Below, piece after piece: positions 9,891 through 18,329 of a DNA stretch of 64,000 bases. Each line of letters starts with the position of its first letter. The first letter of the stretch is position 1. Under the pieces are notes generated by a model that saw only the letters and a program-made list of their open reading frames with translations, did not search any database and was not told the DNA's origin. The translations under genes and the position numbers were made by a program. The stretch is taken from positions 124,001 to 188,000 of the forward strand of contig CANNDC010000007.1 in the NCBI GenBank assembly GCA_947503265.1, written 5' to 3'. This DNA comes from an uncultured Alteromonadaceae bacterium. Lineage in GTDB: Bacteria > Pseudomonadota > Gammaproteobacteria > Enterobacterales > Alteromonadaceae.

Positions 9891-9954
9891 TTGATTGGGC
9901 TAATTGTCGATTGGGCTATTCGTCGATTGGGCTATTTGCTGATTGGGCAAGCTT
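9891..9954. repeat. Four-copy 16-bp tandem repeat over the ubiI stop codon
   Basis: Four tandem 16-base units lie at 9891-9906, 9907-9922, 9923-9938 and 9939-9954. On the minus strand the unit reads roughly GCCCAATCRRCRAATA, and a partial unit continues to about 9880. Two of the units encode the last residues of UbiI (the motif AQSANSPIDE) and its TAG stop at 9916-9918; the rest are 3' untranslated. Copy-number change here would alter the UbiI C-terminus or its 3' end. Confidence 0.93.
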
Positions 9955-11142
9955 GGGCAGGTTGCCTTCCATTCCCACGGCGTGTTTGATGATCTGTTGT
10001 TTGAGCGGCGTGGCTTTGTTGGTGACCGCTACGCCTATGTCTCTGATCAGCTTTTTCAGCGGGTGACTGCCGCCAAACAACTGTTTGAATCCTTCCATGC
10101 TGGCAATCATTTTCATCGCTTCGGTTTTACGCCAACGCTCATAGCTGCGCAGGTTTTTCGCTAGGCCAAAGTCTTTATTGCTTTCGTTCAATTCCATGAT
10201 GGTTTGAGCAAGCGCGGCTGCATCACAGATCCCTAGGTTAGCACCCTGCCCCGCTAAAGGATGTATGGTGTGAGCTGCATCCCCGATTAACGCAACCCTG
10301 TCTTTTACCCATTGCCGGCAATATCGCATTTTCAGTGGAAAACTGACTCGTTTGCTGACCACTTCACACACACCCAAGTTCGCGTCAAATGCAGCCGTGA
10401 TGGCATGGTTGAAATGTTCATCTGTCATGGACTTGATTTTTTCAGCTTCACAGACTTGTTGCGACCAAACGATTGAGCACAAATGAGGTTCGAATAACGG
10501 CAGAAATGCCAGAGGACCAGATGGCGTAAATACCTGCCTTGCAGTATTTTGGTGGGGAAGTTCGGTTTTCATGGTGGCGACGATGGCGCTATGTTCGTAA
10601 TCCCAAAATGTCAGGGGAAGATTGGCTTTTTTACGCACGAACGAATTGGCTCCATCTGCACCGACAACCAATTTAGCCGTCAACATAGTGCCGTCTTGCA
10701 AGGTAATAAAGCTTTCTTGAACGCCAAATCCAATGGTGCTGATTTTCGCTGGTATCATGAGCTCTGTTTGCGGCAGCGCGCTAACCGAATTTAACAAGGC
10801 ATTTCTGAGCACTTTGTTTTCAACAATACTTCCCAAGCTTTTTTGGTCAACATCGGTATGGGAAAAGTCGATTTTACCAAAGCTGTCTTGATCCCACACT
10901 TGCATGGCTTGGTATGGTTGCAACCGCTGTTTTAGCACGTCTTGCCAAACACCCAAGTTTTCAAAGATGCGTTGACTCGCCAAGTTGATTGCACTGACTC
11001 TTAGTTCGGGTGCCTCGGTAAGTGATTGGTCTTCTGGGTTTTCATCAATTATCGCGACATCTAGACCACTATCACTAAGAGCCATTGCCATGGTTAATCC
11101 AACAATGCCTGCGCCGACAACGACAACATCAAAATTCTGCAT
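9916..11142 (-). CDS. ubiI: UbiI/VisC-type 2-octaprenylphenol hydroxylase
   Basis: A 408-residue FAD-dependent aromatic hydroxylase that carries out the C5 ring hydroxylation in ubiquinone synthesis. It has an N-terminal dinucleotide fold VVVGAGIVGLTMA, a middle GADGANSFVRKKA motif, and the FAD-binding GDAAHTIHPLAGQGANLG motif. The segments LRVSAINLASQRIFENLGVW and VWDQDSFGKI match E. coli UbiI better than UbiH or UbiF, as does its place after ubiH. The start overlaps the ubiH stop by one base (TGATG). The C-terminal residues come from a 16-bp tandem repeat. In E. coli gcvTHP follows directly; here about 6.5 kb of accessory genes intervene. Confidence 0.94.
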   Translation of the reverse strand: MQNFDVVVVGAGIVGLTMAMALSDSGLDVAIIDENPEDQSLTEAPELRVSAINLASQRIFENLGVWQDVLKQRLQPYQAMQVWDQDSFGKIDFSHTDVDQKSLGSIVENKVLRNALLNSVSALPQTELMIPAKISTIGFGVQESFITLQDGTMLTAKLVVGADGANSFVRKKANLPLTFWDYEHSAIVATMKTELPHQNTARQVFTPSGPLAFLPLFEPHLCSIVWSQQVCEAEKIKSMTDEHFNHAITAAFDANLGVCEVVSKRVSFPLKMRYCRQWVKDRVALIGDAAHTIHPLAGQGANLGICDAAALAQTIMELNESNKDFGLAKNLRSYERWRKTEAMKMIASMEGFKQLFGGSHPLKKLIRDIGVAVTNKATPLKQQIIKHAVGMEGNLPKLAQSANSPIDE

Positions 11143-12413
11143 CAGCTTAAGTCCTTATTGCTAAGATGAGTTCGGCTTGAAAACCCCATTGCGGCATTGG
11201 CCAAAAGCCCCTTCAGCGTTGAGTTTTGCTCAAGAATACTCAGCCCAAGGTTTCGGGCAATAACCAGTGGGAAATACTGATTAGAGAAAGTTCTGACCAA
11301 AGTATCGGTGGCAGTAACCAACATTTGTTGATCGCGCTTTCTGGCGTCAGAATAAGTTTGCAAAACCGAATACCGCCCCACATCTTCACTAGTTTGAGGG
11401 CCAGTTAATATGTGGCTCAATTCAATCGCATCACGCAAGGCCAAGTTCAAGCCTTGACCCGCGATGGGGTGTAACATTTGGCTTGCGTTGCCGATTAACA
11501 CGGTTCTGTGGGAAATACTTTGTTCCGCTTTTATCAGCGCCAGCGGAAAACAATGTCTGTTACTCACGCCAACAAACTTACCCAAGCGATAACCAAACGC
11601 GCTTTGTAGACGTCGTAAAAAAACATCGTCATCAAGCGCTAACAACTCATCTTGTTGAAAAGGATCGATAGTCCATACCAAGGAACATTGTTTTTCTGCG
11701 TGGATTGAGTTTGAGGATGGCATGGGTAGCATTGCTAGAGGCCCGTTTTCGGTGAATCGTTCAAAGGCCTCAAAATTATGCGACTCTTGCAATTCTATAT
11801 TGGCAACGATAGCGGCTTGATCATATGCCGTAGTTTCAGCCTCAAACCCAAGCAGTTGAGACGTTAAGGAATTCGCACCTTCTGCAATAACGAGTAGTTT
11901 TGCGCGCACTTTTTTGCCACTTTGCAAATCCAATTCGATGATATCTTGACTGCGATTTACCCTCGAAATTTGATCGGGACTTACCCACTCTAGCCTTGAA
12001 TGTTTGCCTGCCATAGACTGAGATTCATTGCCAAGCCCTAAAGATTTACACAATTCAATTTGCAGCCTAGACAATTCAACTACGCTGCCTAACATATCAA
12101 GATTGTATTGACTGGCGCTGAGTCTGCACTGGCCCAGATGACCTTTGTCGGAAACATGGATTTCCTTAATCGGACAACCAATATCGCTGACCGCAACCCC
12201 AAGATCAGTTAACTTTTCGCAAGAATAGGCTGACAAGGCAACACTTCTAGCATCAAATTCCGTCTCATTGGGCTGAATAACCACTGACAAGGGTTTGGTT
12301 TCAATGATTGCAATGCGCAGTTGAGTGTTTTGTTGCACTAATTTTGCCAATGCAAGGCCTGTCACACCGCCACCTGCGATAGCAATATCGACATTGAGAT
12401 CGTCTTTGCTCAC
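11142..12413 (-). CDS. ubiH: 2-octaprenyl-6-methoxyphenol hydroxylase UbiH
   Basis: A 423-residue FAD-dependent monooxygenase of ubiquinone synthesis, homologous to ubiI next door. Motifs are the N-terminal FAD fold (IAGGGVTGLALA), the YDQAAIVANIE segment and GNASQMLHPIAGQGLNLALRD. The usual GDAAH is here GNASQ, as is typical for UbiH. It overlaps pepP by four bases (ATGA) and ubiI by one, so ygfB-pepP-ubiH-ubiI form one compact translationally coupled operon. Identification as UbiH and not another paralogue rests on the pepP-ubiH-ubiI order known from E. coli and on these motifs. Confidence 0.93.
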   Translation of the reverse strand: MSKDDLNVDIAIAGGGVTGLALAKLVQQNTQLRIAIIETKPLSVVIQPNETEFDARSVALSAYSCEKLTDLGVAVSDIGCPIKEIHVSDKGHLGQCRLSASQYNLDMLGSVVELSRLQIELCKSLGLGNESQSMAGKHSRLEWVSPDQISRVNRSQDIIELDLQSGKKVRAKLLVIAEGANSLTSQLLGFEAETTAYDQAAIVANIELQESHNFEAFERFTENGPLAMLPMPSSNSIHAEKQCSLVWTIDPFQQDELLALDDDVFLRRLQSAFGYRLGKFVGVSNRHCFPLALIKAEQSISHRTVLIGNASQMLHPIAGQGLNLALRDAIELSHILTGPQTSEDVGRYSVLQTYSDARKRDQQMLVTATDTLVRTFSNQYFPLVIARNLGLSILEQNSTLKGLLANAAMGFSSRTHLSNKDLS

Positions 12414-13753
12414 TGAATTATTGCACCCGAACTTTGCATAAGTTGCTCAATGTCTTCGATGCTTTTCGGTGCATCGCTGGTCAACACCTCATAGCCAGAT
12501 TCCGTGATCAAGATGTTATCTTCAATTCGGATACCTAAACCTCTCCATTGATGATCAACATCGGCATCGGGTGCAACATAGATGCCGGGCTCTACGGTTA
12601 ATACCATACCTGCCATTAGGGGTCTATCCTGGCCATCAATTTTATAGTCGCCAACATCATGAACATCTAAACCTAACCAGTGGCCTAGGCCGTGCATAAA
12701 ATAGTCGCGGTAAGTTTGATTTTCGATGTTCTCTTCTAATGAACCCGTCAACAAACCCAAATCTATCAATCCTTGGGTTATAACTTCAATGGCGCAGTCG
12801 GTAGCCATTTTTAGGGTATTGCCCGGTTTGAACAGGTAAAATGATGCTAATTGCGCGTCTAGTACCAATTGATAAAGCTGTTTTTGAGGTGCCGAGAAAG
12901 TGCCGTTAACGGGAAACGTGCGAGTAATATCTGCGGCATAACCGGCTAACTCTGCTCCTGCATCAATAAGTACTAAGTCTCCATCTTGCAACTGACAGTT
13001 ATTCTCGGTGTAATGTAAAATGCAGGCGTTTTCTCCACCACCAACTATTGTGCCATACGCTGGGTGTTTGGCTCCCTGCATGGCAAAACTATGATGAATT
13101 TCTGCTTCTAAATGGTATTCGTTAATACCCGCTTTTGAGTAAGTCATTGCACGCTTGTGCGCGACACAGGATATTTGTGCAGCTTGACGCATAATGTCAA
13201 TTTCTTGCTCACTTTTAATTAAACGCATTTCATTGAGTAATTCACGGATATCAATTTGTGTATTGGGTGCATTTTTAGTTTGCTTAGGCGCATTTCTGAG
13301 TTGTTGTAATATGGTATCCAGTAACTCTTCTACACTCGGGTGCAATCCTCGCGCAAAATACAGATTATCGTGCCCGTCCAGGTAGCTTTCTAGCCCAACC
13401 TCAATGTCATCTAGACTGTGTGCCACATCCAAAGAAAATTGCTCTTCTGCCCGTTCAGGCCCTATTCGCCTGCCCTGCCATATTTCAGCAAGTTTATTTT
13501 TTGGTAAGCAAAATAGTGCAGAGAAAGTATTGTCTGGCGTGTCAGCTAAGGACGGCTTATTACTCAGCACTAGCAGTGCATCAGGCTCAGGAAACCCCGT
13601 TAGATATTGAAAATAGCTGTCTTGACGAAACGGATATTCAGTATCGTTACTTCTCGTCACCAATTGCGCCGCGGGAATAATGGCAATGCTATTCGCTTGC
13701 ATAGCATCGAGCAAAGTACGGCGACGATTAACAAATTCAGACGTTTTGATCAT
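12410..13753 (-). CDS. pepP: Xaa-Pro aminopeptidase P
   Basis: A 447-residue cytosolic dimanganese aminopeptidase that removes N-terminal residues preceding proline. The N-terminal creatinase-like domain (residues 1-170) starts with FVNRRRTLLDAM. The C-terminal pita-bread domain carries the metal ligands: two Asp in LIDAGAELAGYAADITRTFP, His in HGLGHWLGLDVHDVG, Glu in VEPGIYV and Glu in GIRIEDNILI. All five ligands are present. Length agrees with E. coli PepP (441). It lies 3 bp after ygfB and overlaps ubiH by 4 bp. Confidence 0.97.
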   Translation of the reverse strand: MIKTSEFVNRRRTLLDAMQANSIAIIPAAQLVTRSNDTEYPFRQDSYFQYLTGFPEPDALLVLSNKPSLADTPDNTFSALFCLPKNKLAEIWQGRRIGPERAEEQFSLDVAHSLDDIEVGLESYLDGHDNLYFARGLHPSVEELLDTILQQLRNAPKQTKNAPNTQIDIRELLNEMRLIKSEQEIDIMRQAAQISCVAHKRAMTYSKAGINEYHLEAEIHHSFAMQGAKHPAYGTIVGGGENACILHYTENNCQLQDGDLVLIDAGAELAGYAADITRTFPVNGTFSAPQKQLYQLVLDAQLASFYLFKPGNTLKMATDCAIEVITQGLIDLGLLTGSLEENIENQTYRDYFMHGLGHWLGLDVHDVGDYKIDGQDRPLMAGMVLTVEPGIYVAPDADVDHQWRGLGIRIEDNILITESGYEVLTSDAPKSIEDIEQLMQSSGAIIQ

Positions 13754-13756
13754 GGA

Positions 13757-14341
13757 CTAGTGCACTGTTTTGGGCGTTTTTTGGTTTTCTTCTGCTGATT
13801 GACCAAGCTCGTTAAAACACAGCATGCAAGAAATTCGGACATATTCTAAGACTTCGAACAAGGCTTTTTCAGACTCTTCGTCTTCCGTCATTTGTTCGTC
13901 CATTCTGGCAATTTCGGCAAAATCTTCCAGCGCTTCTTTTACGTCCGCAGAACAGGCAGTTAAATCTGCTTGGAAATAACCAAAGCCCACCATAAATCCG
14001 TTTACCCAATTGATTAGTGCTTGGCCGCGGTCATTAATGGGCGAGGATTCGTCGGGCAAATAAAGAGATAATGAAAAATCGGCTTCTAATAATTGCTGAC
14101 AAGTTAAGTTGTAAAGTTCAGTGACAGCCTCTTTTACACTAACAGGTAATGGTTCGTTCTGATTGATGGCGTCTGCTAATGCAGATGGCCAGTCTTGATT
14201 TTCCAGTGCCATTCCCCCAGAAAGCATTCCACAAAACATACCTTGAATTTCCGCTGCATCAGACAAAATGTTATTTTGTTCCAACAAGGTGGAAAGTGTT
14301 TCGTAATTGGGTTCGACATCATTAGGTTCTAGACCGCTCAT
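13757..14341 (-). CDS. ygfB: YgfB/UPF0149 family protein
   Basis: A 194-residue small acidic protein of the YecA/YgfB (UPF0149) family, of unsettled biochemical function. The ORF extends to 14479, but I choose the ATG at 14341. It gives MSGLEPNDVEPNYETLSTLL, which matches the family N-terminus, and an AGAGG site lies about 13 bases upstream; the extra 46 residues look unrelated. Conserved features are AEIQGMFCGMLSGGM, WVNGFMVGFGY and the acidic C-terminal helix DEESEKALFEVLEYVR. It heads the pepP-ubiH-ubiI operon. In most gammaproteobacteria zapA would sit divergently just upstream; here 6S RNA follows with no zapA. Confidence 0.92.
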   Translation of the reverse strand: MSGLEPNDVEPNYETLSTLLEQNNILSDAAEIQGMFCGMLSGGMALENQDWPSALADAINQNEPLPVSVKEAVTELYNLTCQQLLEADFSLSLYLPDESSPINDRGQALINWVNGFMVGFGYFQADLTACSADVKEALEDFAEIARMDEQMTEDEESEKALFEVLEYVRISCMLCFNELGQSAEENQKTPKTVH

Positions 14342-14582
14342 TTTTAATACATTACCTCTAACCGTTTTGGCACATGGTCGAAAATTGCTATCTACATATG
14401 CTATCACTACCGTGATCTCATGCCTAGAATCAATACACAGGTATCGCAGCAAATACCGGTTAATAGCCCTTTTCAACAACCTGATTGACGGGTTTATGCT
14501 AACGTTAAGTGGTGATTAGTTGAGCGGTTGAAGCTCGCCATAGTATAGAACGCATTTAAATTGGTTTTAGCTATGGTAATAT

Positions 14583-14769
14583 GCGTCTCCTCCTGGAATG
14601 TTCGCCAGTTTAGTTTTGTCCCTGGCCGATGCTTTTTTACTTGGAGATTGATTCCATTACTATTGTGCAAGCTCGGCTTGTATCGAGAAGCCTACGGTAA
14701 TGATGATATTTCCGCCCTGAACTTTCGGTTCACGGGCGCGCACTAAACAGCGGCATTTTGGGAGTTCCT
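14583..14769 (+). ncRNA. ssrS: 6S RNA
   Basis: The ends pair (TCTCCTCCTGGAATGTT near 14585 with GCATTTTGGGAG near 14753) to close a long rod. The internal landmarks of gammaproteobacterial 6S RNA are visible: a GTTCGCCAG segment, GTCCCTGGCCGATG, GCTCGGCTTG followed by GAGAAGCCTACGG, and the hairpin CCCTGAAC..GTTCACGGG. 6S RNA binds sigma-70 RNA polymerase holoenzyme and down-regulates transcription in stationary phase. The position beside ygfB matches other gammaproteobacteria; ygfA, its usual downstream partner, is 5 kb away. Exact ends are estimated. Confidence 0.85.
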
Positions 14770-14962
14770 TTTACCGGCAATTTTTTGTCGAATTATTTTA
14801 CACACCGCACCTAGTCACATCAGTACATTTATTAACTATATGATAAATAATGGTTTTTTATTTTGGTCCAGATCTTGCTCCTAATCATTTGGCAGAATAG
14901 AAAACGCTAATTGTCGAAACTCGACAAACCATTTGTAGTTATAATTTCTTAGGGATTTGTTA

Positions 14963-15778
14963 ATGGTGAAGCATAGATTTTTCGCTTTGTTCGCCGCGTT
15001 TGGTTTGAGCTTAAGCTCAGCAAGCGCGTTAGCCGGAACAACAGTTATTACATTTGATGAAGATACAATCGCAGGTAATTTGGTAAGCCTGAAACATGGC
15101 ACTGTTATTACAGACCAATACGCGGCGGTTGGTGTTCGAGTCTCTGTTGATAATGCAAGCTCAGGTCCTGACCTTGGTGTTTTATATGACACGAAGCCAG
15201 GTACAGGCGGCGGCAAAAATAACGACAGAGACAGCGACCTTACTGGCCCTAATTGGGGTAATAGTAATATCGCCAACGTCAATAACTATTCGGCTGGTAA
15301 CGCTTTAATTATTCAAGAGAACAGTTATGGCTGCTCTGACGGAGTGTGTAACAATCCGGATGACCAAGTTGGTCGCAGAGGAGATGGTCTAGCGGGTTAT
15401 ATCACGTTTGACCTAGACTTCGAGTTGTCTAGTTTGGGTTTCGATTTAATCGACTTTCAAGCTGATCTTAGTGCACCAGAAGTCAGCCAGTCTCAGGTTA
15501 TCTTGTCTAATGCGATGGATAGCGTTGCTTACAATTTTTCCGATTTTTTGAGTGCTCCAAATAGTGCAATGTTTGGTGAGAATTCGATCAATAGGGTGGT
15601 ATTAAATTCTTTAGGCCTGTCTGGTGTAAACCAAGTTAAGTTTAAAGTGTTTGGTACAGGAGCAATTGACACATTGAGACTAGGTGAAAATACTTCGACT
15701 CAGGTGTCAGAACCATTTTCACTCGCCTTATTTGGTTTGGCCTTGGTTGGCTTATTTAGAGTCACTCGAAAAAGTTGA
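14963..15778 (+). CDS. Secreted protein with PEP-CTERM-like sorting tail
   Basis: A 271-residue exported protein. The start is the ATG at 14963, with AGGGA upstream. A signal peptide (VKHRFFALFAAFGLSLSSAS, then ALA) precedes a beta-rich mature domain with TVITFDEDTIAG and YITFDLDFELSSLGFDLIDF. Both are common in PEP-CTERM proteins, where such domains are often lectin-like. The last 24 residues have the layout of a PEP-CTERM signal: VSEPFSLALF, a hydrophobic stretch, then RVTRKS. The motif reads SEP instead of the canonical PEP. Such tails are processed by exosortase in exopolysaccharide-producing bacteria; no exosortase gene is in this window. A strong terminator follows. Confidence 0.8.
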   Translation: MVKHRFFALFAAFGLSLSSASALAGTTVITFDEDTIAGNLVSLKHGTVITDQYAAVGVRVSVDNASSGPDLGVLYDTKPGTGGGKNNDRDSDLTGPNWGNSNIANVNNYSAGNALIIQENSYGCSDGVCNNPDDQVGRRGDGLAGYITFDLDFELSSLGFDLIDFQADLSAPEVSQSQVILSNAMDSVAYNFSDFLSAPNSAMFGENSINRVVLNSLGLSGVNQVKFKVFGTGAIDTLRLGENTSTQVSEPFSLALFGLALVGLFRVTRKS

Positions 15779-15793
15779 TAACACTAACGCGAT

Positions 15794-15822
15794 AAAAAGG
15801 CAGTTAGTACTGCCTTTTTTTT
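15794..15822 (+). terminator. Intrinsic terminator after the PEP-CTERM-like gene
   Basis: A perfect stem AGGCAGT (15798-15804) and ACTGCCT (15809-15815) closes on the tetraloop TAGT. It is preceded by an A-run and followed by a run of T. It lies 15 bp after the stop codon of the upstream gene. Confidence 0.92.
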
Positions 15823-15842
15823 ACTTTGAAATTTAGTGGACG

Positions 15843-16274
15843 ATGACAGAAAACCAAAGCAATCAAAATTTGATGTTGCAACAAATTCCGGGCTTCATTG
15901 AGTCGTTGGAAGACAGAGTCACTTGGCAGTGGGATACCCAATTTGGGTGTTTACTAGCTGAGTTTTCAGTCGATCATGAAGATTTTATCTACCTCAAAGC
16001 GCGCCAGAGTTTCCCTTTTGTATGGGATAGAAAATCATTTAAAAATGCTGATCAGTTTCTACAACACAGAGCTGGCATATTTAGTATGTTGGAAAAGAAA
16101 CAACAACTTTTAACTCAAGACAAAGAAGGCAAAGAAGAATTGATGCTTTCTTGGTGGCCTTGGGGACATGGCGCTACTATCTCGATGCGAATTTTCAGGG
16201 CGAACACCAACCCATTCGTTCCCTCTCTTAGCTGGTTTGATAAGCTTAAAAAATCCTTGCACATTAATACCTGA
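15843..16274 (+). CDS. Hypothetical protein, 143 residues
   Basis: I do not recognise this protein. It has no signal peptide or membrane segment, is rich in Trp and Phe, and contains VTWQWDTQFGCLLAEFSV, FPFVWDRKSF and LMLSWWPWGHGATISMRIF. A short glutamine/lysine-rich helix is around residues 88-100. The start ATG at 15843 follows the upstream terminator by 20 bp, so it needs its own promoter or read-through. The next gene, a ribokinase, starts 93 bp downstream on the same strand. Codon use looks like the neighbours, and the frame is open and uninterrupted, so I think it is a real gene. Confidence 0.65.
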   Translation: MTENQSNQNLMLQQIPGFIESLEDRVTWQWDTQFGCLLAEFSVDHEDFIYLKARQSFPFVWDRKSFKNADQFLQHRAGIFSMLEKKQQLLTQDKEGKEELMLSWWPWGHGATISMRIFRANTNPFVPSLSWFDKLKKSLHINT

Positions 16275-16367
16275 CCATTTGGTCGGTTATTTTCATCACT
16301 ATCGGTTCTTTTTATCGTCAAGTTATGCTACAAATCGTTTTTCTAGTTGGCCAACAAAACGGTAATC

Positions 16368-17264
16368 ATGGCAGTCATTAACTTCGGTTCGATAAATATC
16401 GACCACGTGTATCAAGTAGACCAGTTTGTACAACCCGGCGAAACTATTTCGTCCTCTGACTATCAACAATTGTTAGGCGGTAAAGGGGCGAACCAGTCTG
16501 TCGCGCTGGCAAAAGCGGGATCTGAGGTGATGCATGTAGGGCGCTTGAATGAGTTGGACGCGCATATAAAGCAATTCATGATCAAACAAGGTATCAACTG
16601 TAAGTACGTCACCTGCACAGAAACGCCGACAGGACATGCCATCATTCAGGTTGCCAGTTCAGGCGAAAACGCCATTGTGTTATTTGGTGGTGCCAATAAA
16701 GAATTAGGCAATCAAGATATACTAAGAGCTCTGGACAGTGCTAACCCAAATGACTGGGTGCTCACACAGAACGAAACCAGTGCTATTGAAAAAGTACTGC
16801 AACAAGCTAAAGACCATGACCTGAAGGTTGCTTTCAACCCGGCTCCCATGACAGATTCTGTGAAAGATTTACCTCACGATTGCATCGACTTACTGATCGT
16901 CAATGAAGTCGAGGCTGCGGAGATTTCTGGAACTGAGGATATCGATCAAATTGAATCTTATTTTCGAGAGTATTGGCCCCACGCTGAGGTGATCATCACG
17001 CTTGGTAAACAAGGGGTGAGAATGCTTTGTGAAGGCGAGACATTAAATGTCGAAGCATTTGCTGTCGAGGCCATAGACACCACAGCTGCTGGCGATACCT
17101 TTATTGGATATTTTTTATCGGCATATAATCAAAAACAAGATCGTGTTACTGCGTTAAAAAGAGGTTGTGCAGCTTCTGCCCTTGCGGTCACCAAAGTTGG
17201 GGCTTCTCAATCTATTCCAAGCACGGAAGAAGTCGATCAATTTTTAAGTCAGCATAATTCATAA
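16368..17264 (+). CDS. rbsK: Ribokinase (PfkB family)
   Basis: A 298-residue PfkB-family sugar kinase, most likely ribokinase, which makes ribose 5-phosphate from ribose. The start is set at the ATG 16368 (MAVINFGSINIDHVYQV) and not the TTG at 16347. N-terminal NFGSINIDHVY and GGKGANQSVALAKAG are the substrate-site motifs. C-terminal DTTAAGDTFIGYFL carries the anion hole and catalytic Asp. It is followed 18 bp later by a nucleoside hydrolase, so the pair would split a nucleoside and phosphorylate the released ribose. Another PfkB sugar kinase specificity cannot be excluded. Confidence 0.88.
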   Translation: MAVINFGSINIDHVYQVDQFVQPGETISSSDYQQLLGGKGANQSVALAKAGSEVMHVGRLNELDAHIKQFMIKQGINCKYVTCTETPTGHAIIQVASSGENAIVLFGGANKELGNQDILRALDSANPNDWVLTQNETSAIEKVLQQAKDHDLKVAFNPAPMTDSVKDLPHDCIDLLIVNEVEAAEISGTEDIDQIESYFREYWPHAEVIITLGKQGVRMLCEGETLNVEAFAVEAIDTTAAGDTFIGYFLSAYNQKQDRVTALKRGCAASALAVTKVGASQSIPSTEEVDQFLSQHNS

Positions 17265-17282
17265 ATTTATAGAGAATCAAAC

Positions 17283-18224
17283 ATGACACACAAAATAATA
17301 CTTGATACCGATCCGGGTATTGATGACGCAATGGCGATCTTTTTCGCTTTCCAATGCCCTGATATTGAGGTGCTTGGGCTTACAACGGTATACGGCAATG
17401 TTCCCGTTAGCATGTCTGCTCAGAACGCATTAACACTCTGTGAATTAGCTGACCAAGATATCCCTGTTACAAAAGGGGTAGGTATGCCTTGGGTAGGTCC
17501 AGAATCGGGTTACGCTCATTTTGTACACGGCGATGATGGCTTTGGTAATATCGACTTCCCACCATCAAACCGACAGCTAGACCCTAGAAGTGCTGCGCAA
17601 TTTATCGTTGATACTGCCAGAGAAAACCCAGGAGACGTTACGTTGGTTGCAATTGGACCATTAGGGAATTTGGCGCTTGCTTTACGACTTGAACCGGATC
17701 TGCCTAAATTGGTGAAAGGCGTTGCTATTATGGGCGGAGCGGCCTTTGTGCCTGGCAATGTCACGCCTGTTGCAGAGGCAAATATATGGAATGACGCACA
17801 TGCAGCTGAAATAGTATTTGCCGCCGATTGGGATCTCACCATGTTTGGTCTTGATGTGACTAATGCGGTTCCCTTTACGCCAGATTTTCTAGATGACTTA
17901 GCCGAACGAAATGAGAAATTAGGTGGGTTTGTAAAAGAATCTTCGCAATTTTATGTCGACTTCTATTCCCAAGGCAGAGAAGATAGGGTGTGCTTTTTCC
18001 ACGATGCGATGCCACTAGCATATTTGGTCGATCCTAGTTTATTTGAACTCACCACAGGCCATGTAAAAGTGGCCACTGATCCACTTAATAGAGGGCAAAC
18101 GTCTGTTGCTCCTATTGGTTCAACCATGAGCCCTATCTGGTTAGAGGCATCCAAAATTAACGTTGCAACTAAGGTTGATCACGCGAAACTGAGTAAACTT
18201 TATTTGGACACATACGCACTCTAG
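17283..18224 (+). CDS. Inosine-uridine preferring nucleoside hydrolase family
   Basis: A 313-residue member of the IUNH family, which hydrolyses ribonucleosides to ribose and a free base. The signature DTDPGIDDAMAI (residues 7-18) supplies the calcium-binding aspartates. The segments TVYGNVPV, AIGPLGNLALAL, IMGGAAFVPGNVTPVAEANI and the late Asp in FFHDAMPLAYLVDP complete the active site. Whether it prefers purine or pyrimidine nucleosides cannot be told. It sits directly after the ribokinase gene, consistent with a salvage pair that ends in ribose 5-phosphate; rpiA lies 2.4 kb downstream. No signal peptide, so it is cytosolic. Confidence 0.93.
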   Translation: MTHKIILDTDPGIDDAMAIFFAFQCPDIEVLGLTTVYGNVPVSMSAQNALTLCELADQDIPVTKGVGMPWVGPESGYAHFVHGDDGFGNIDFPPSNRQLDPRSAAQFIVDTARENPGDVTLVAIGPLGNLALALRLEPDLPKLVKGVAIMGGAAFVPGNVTPVAEANIWNDAHAAEIVFAADWDLTMFGLDVTNAVPFTPDFLDDLAERNEKLGGFVKESSQFYVDFYSQGREDRVCFFHDAMPLAYLVDPSLFELTTGHVKVATDPLNRGQTSVAPIGSTMSPIWLEASKINVATKVDHAKLSKLYLDTYAL

Positions 18225-18246
18225 AGGGTAAAGTATCTACTCTTGG

Positions 18247-18278
18247 TGGTAGAACAGGCTAGGTTAGCTGTTCTGCCA
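18247..18278 (+). other. 11-bp hairpin after the nucleoside hydrolase gene
   Basis: TGGTAGAACAG pairs with CTGTTCTGCCA (one wobble) around a 10-base loop, 22 bp after the stop codon. There is no T-run after it, so it may be an mRNA 3'-end stabiliser or a Rho-related end, not a classic intrinsic terminator. Confidence 0.45.
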
Positions 18279-18329
18279 GATTATTAATACCGCTGAACAA
18301 AGGAATGATCGGTTTAGCGAAGACTGATT

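Noticed and set aside
14342..14479. N-terminal extension of YgfB by 46 residues
   Set aside because: It does not resemble the family N-terminus and would push the protein well beyond the normal length; the ATG at 14341 fits better.
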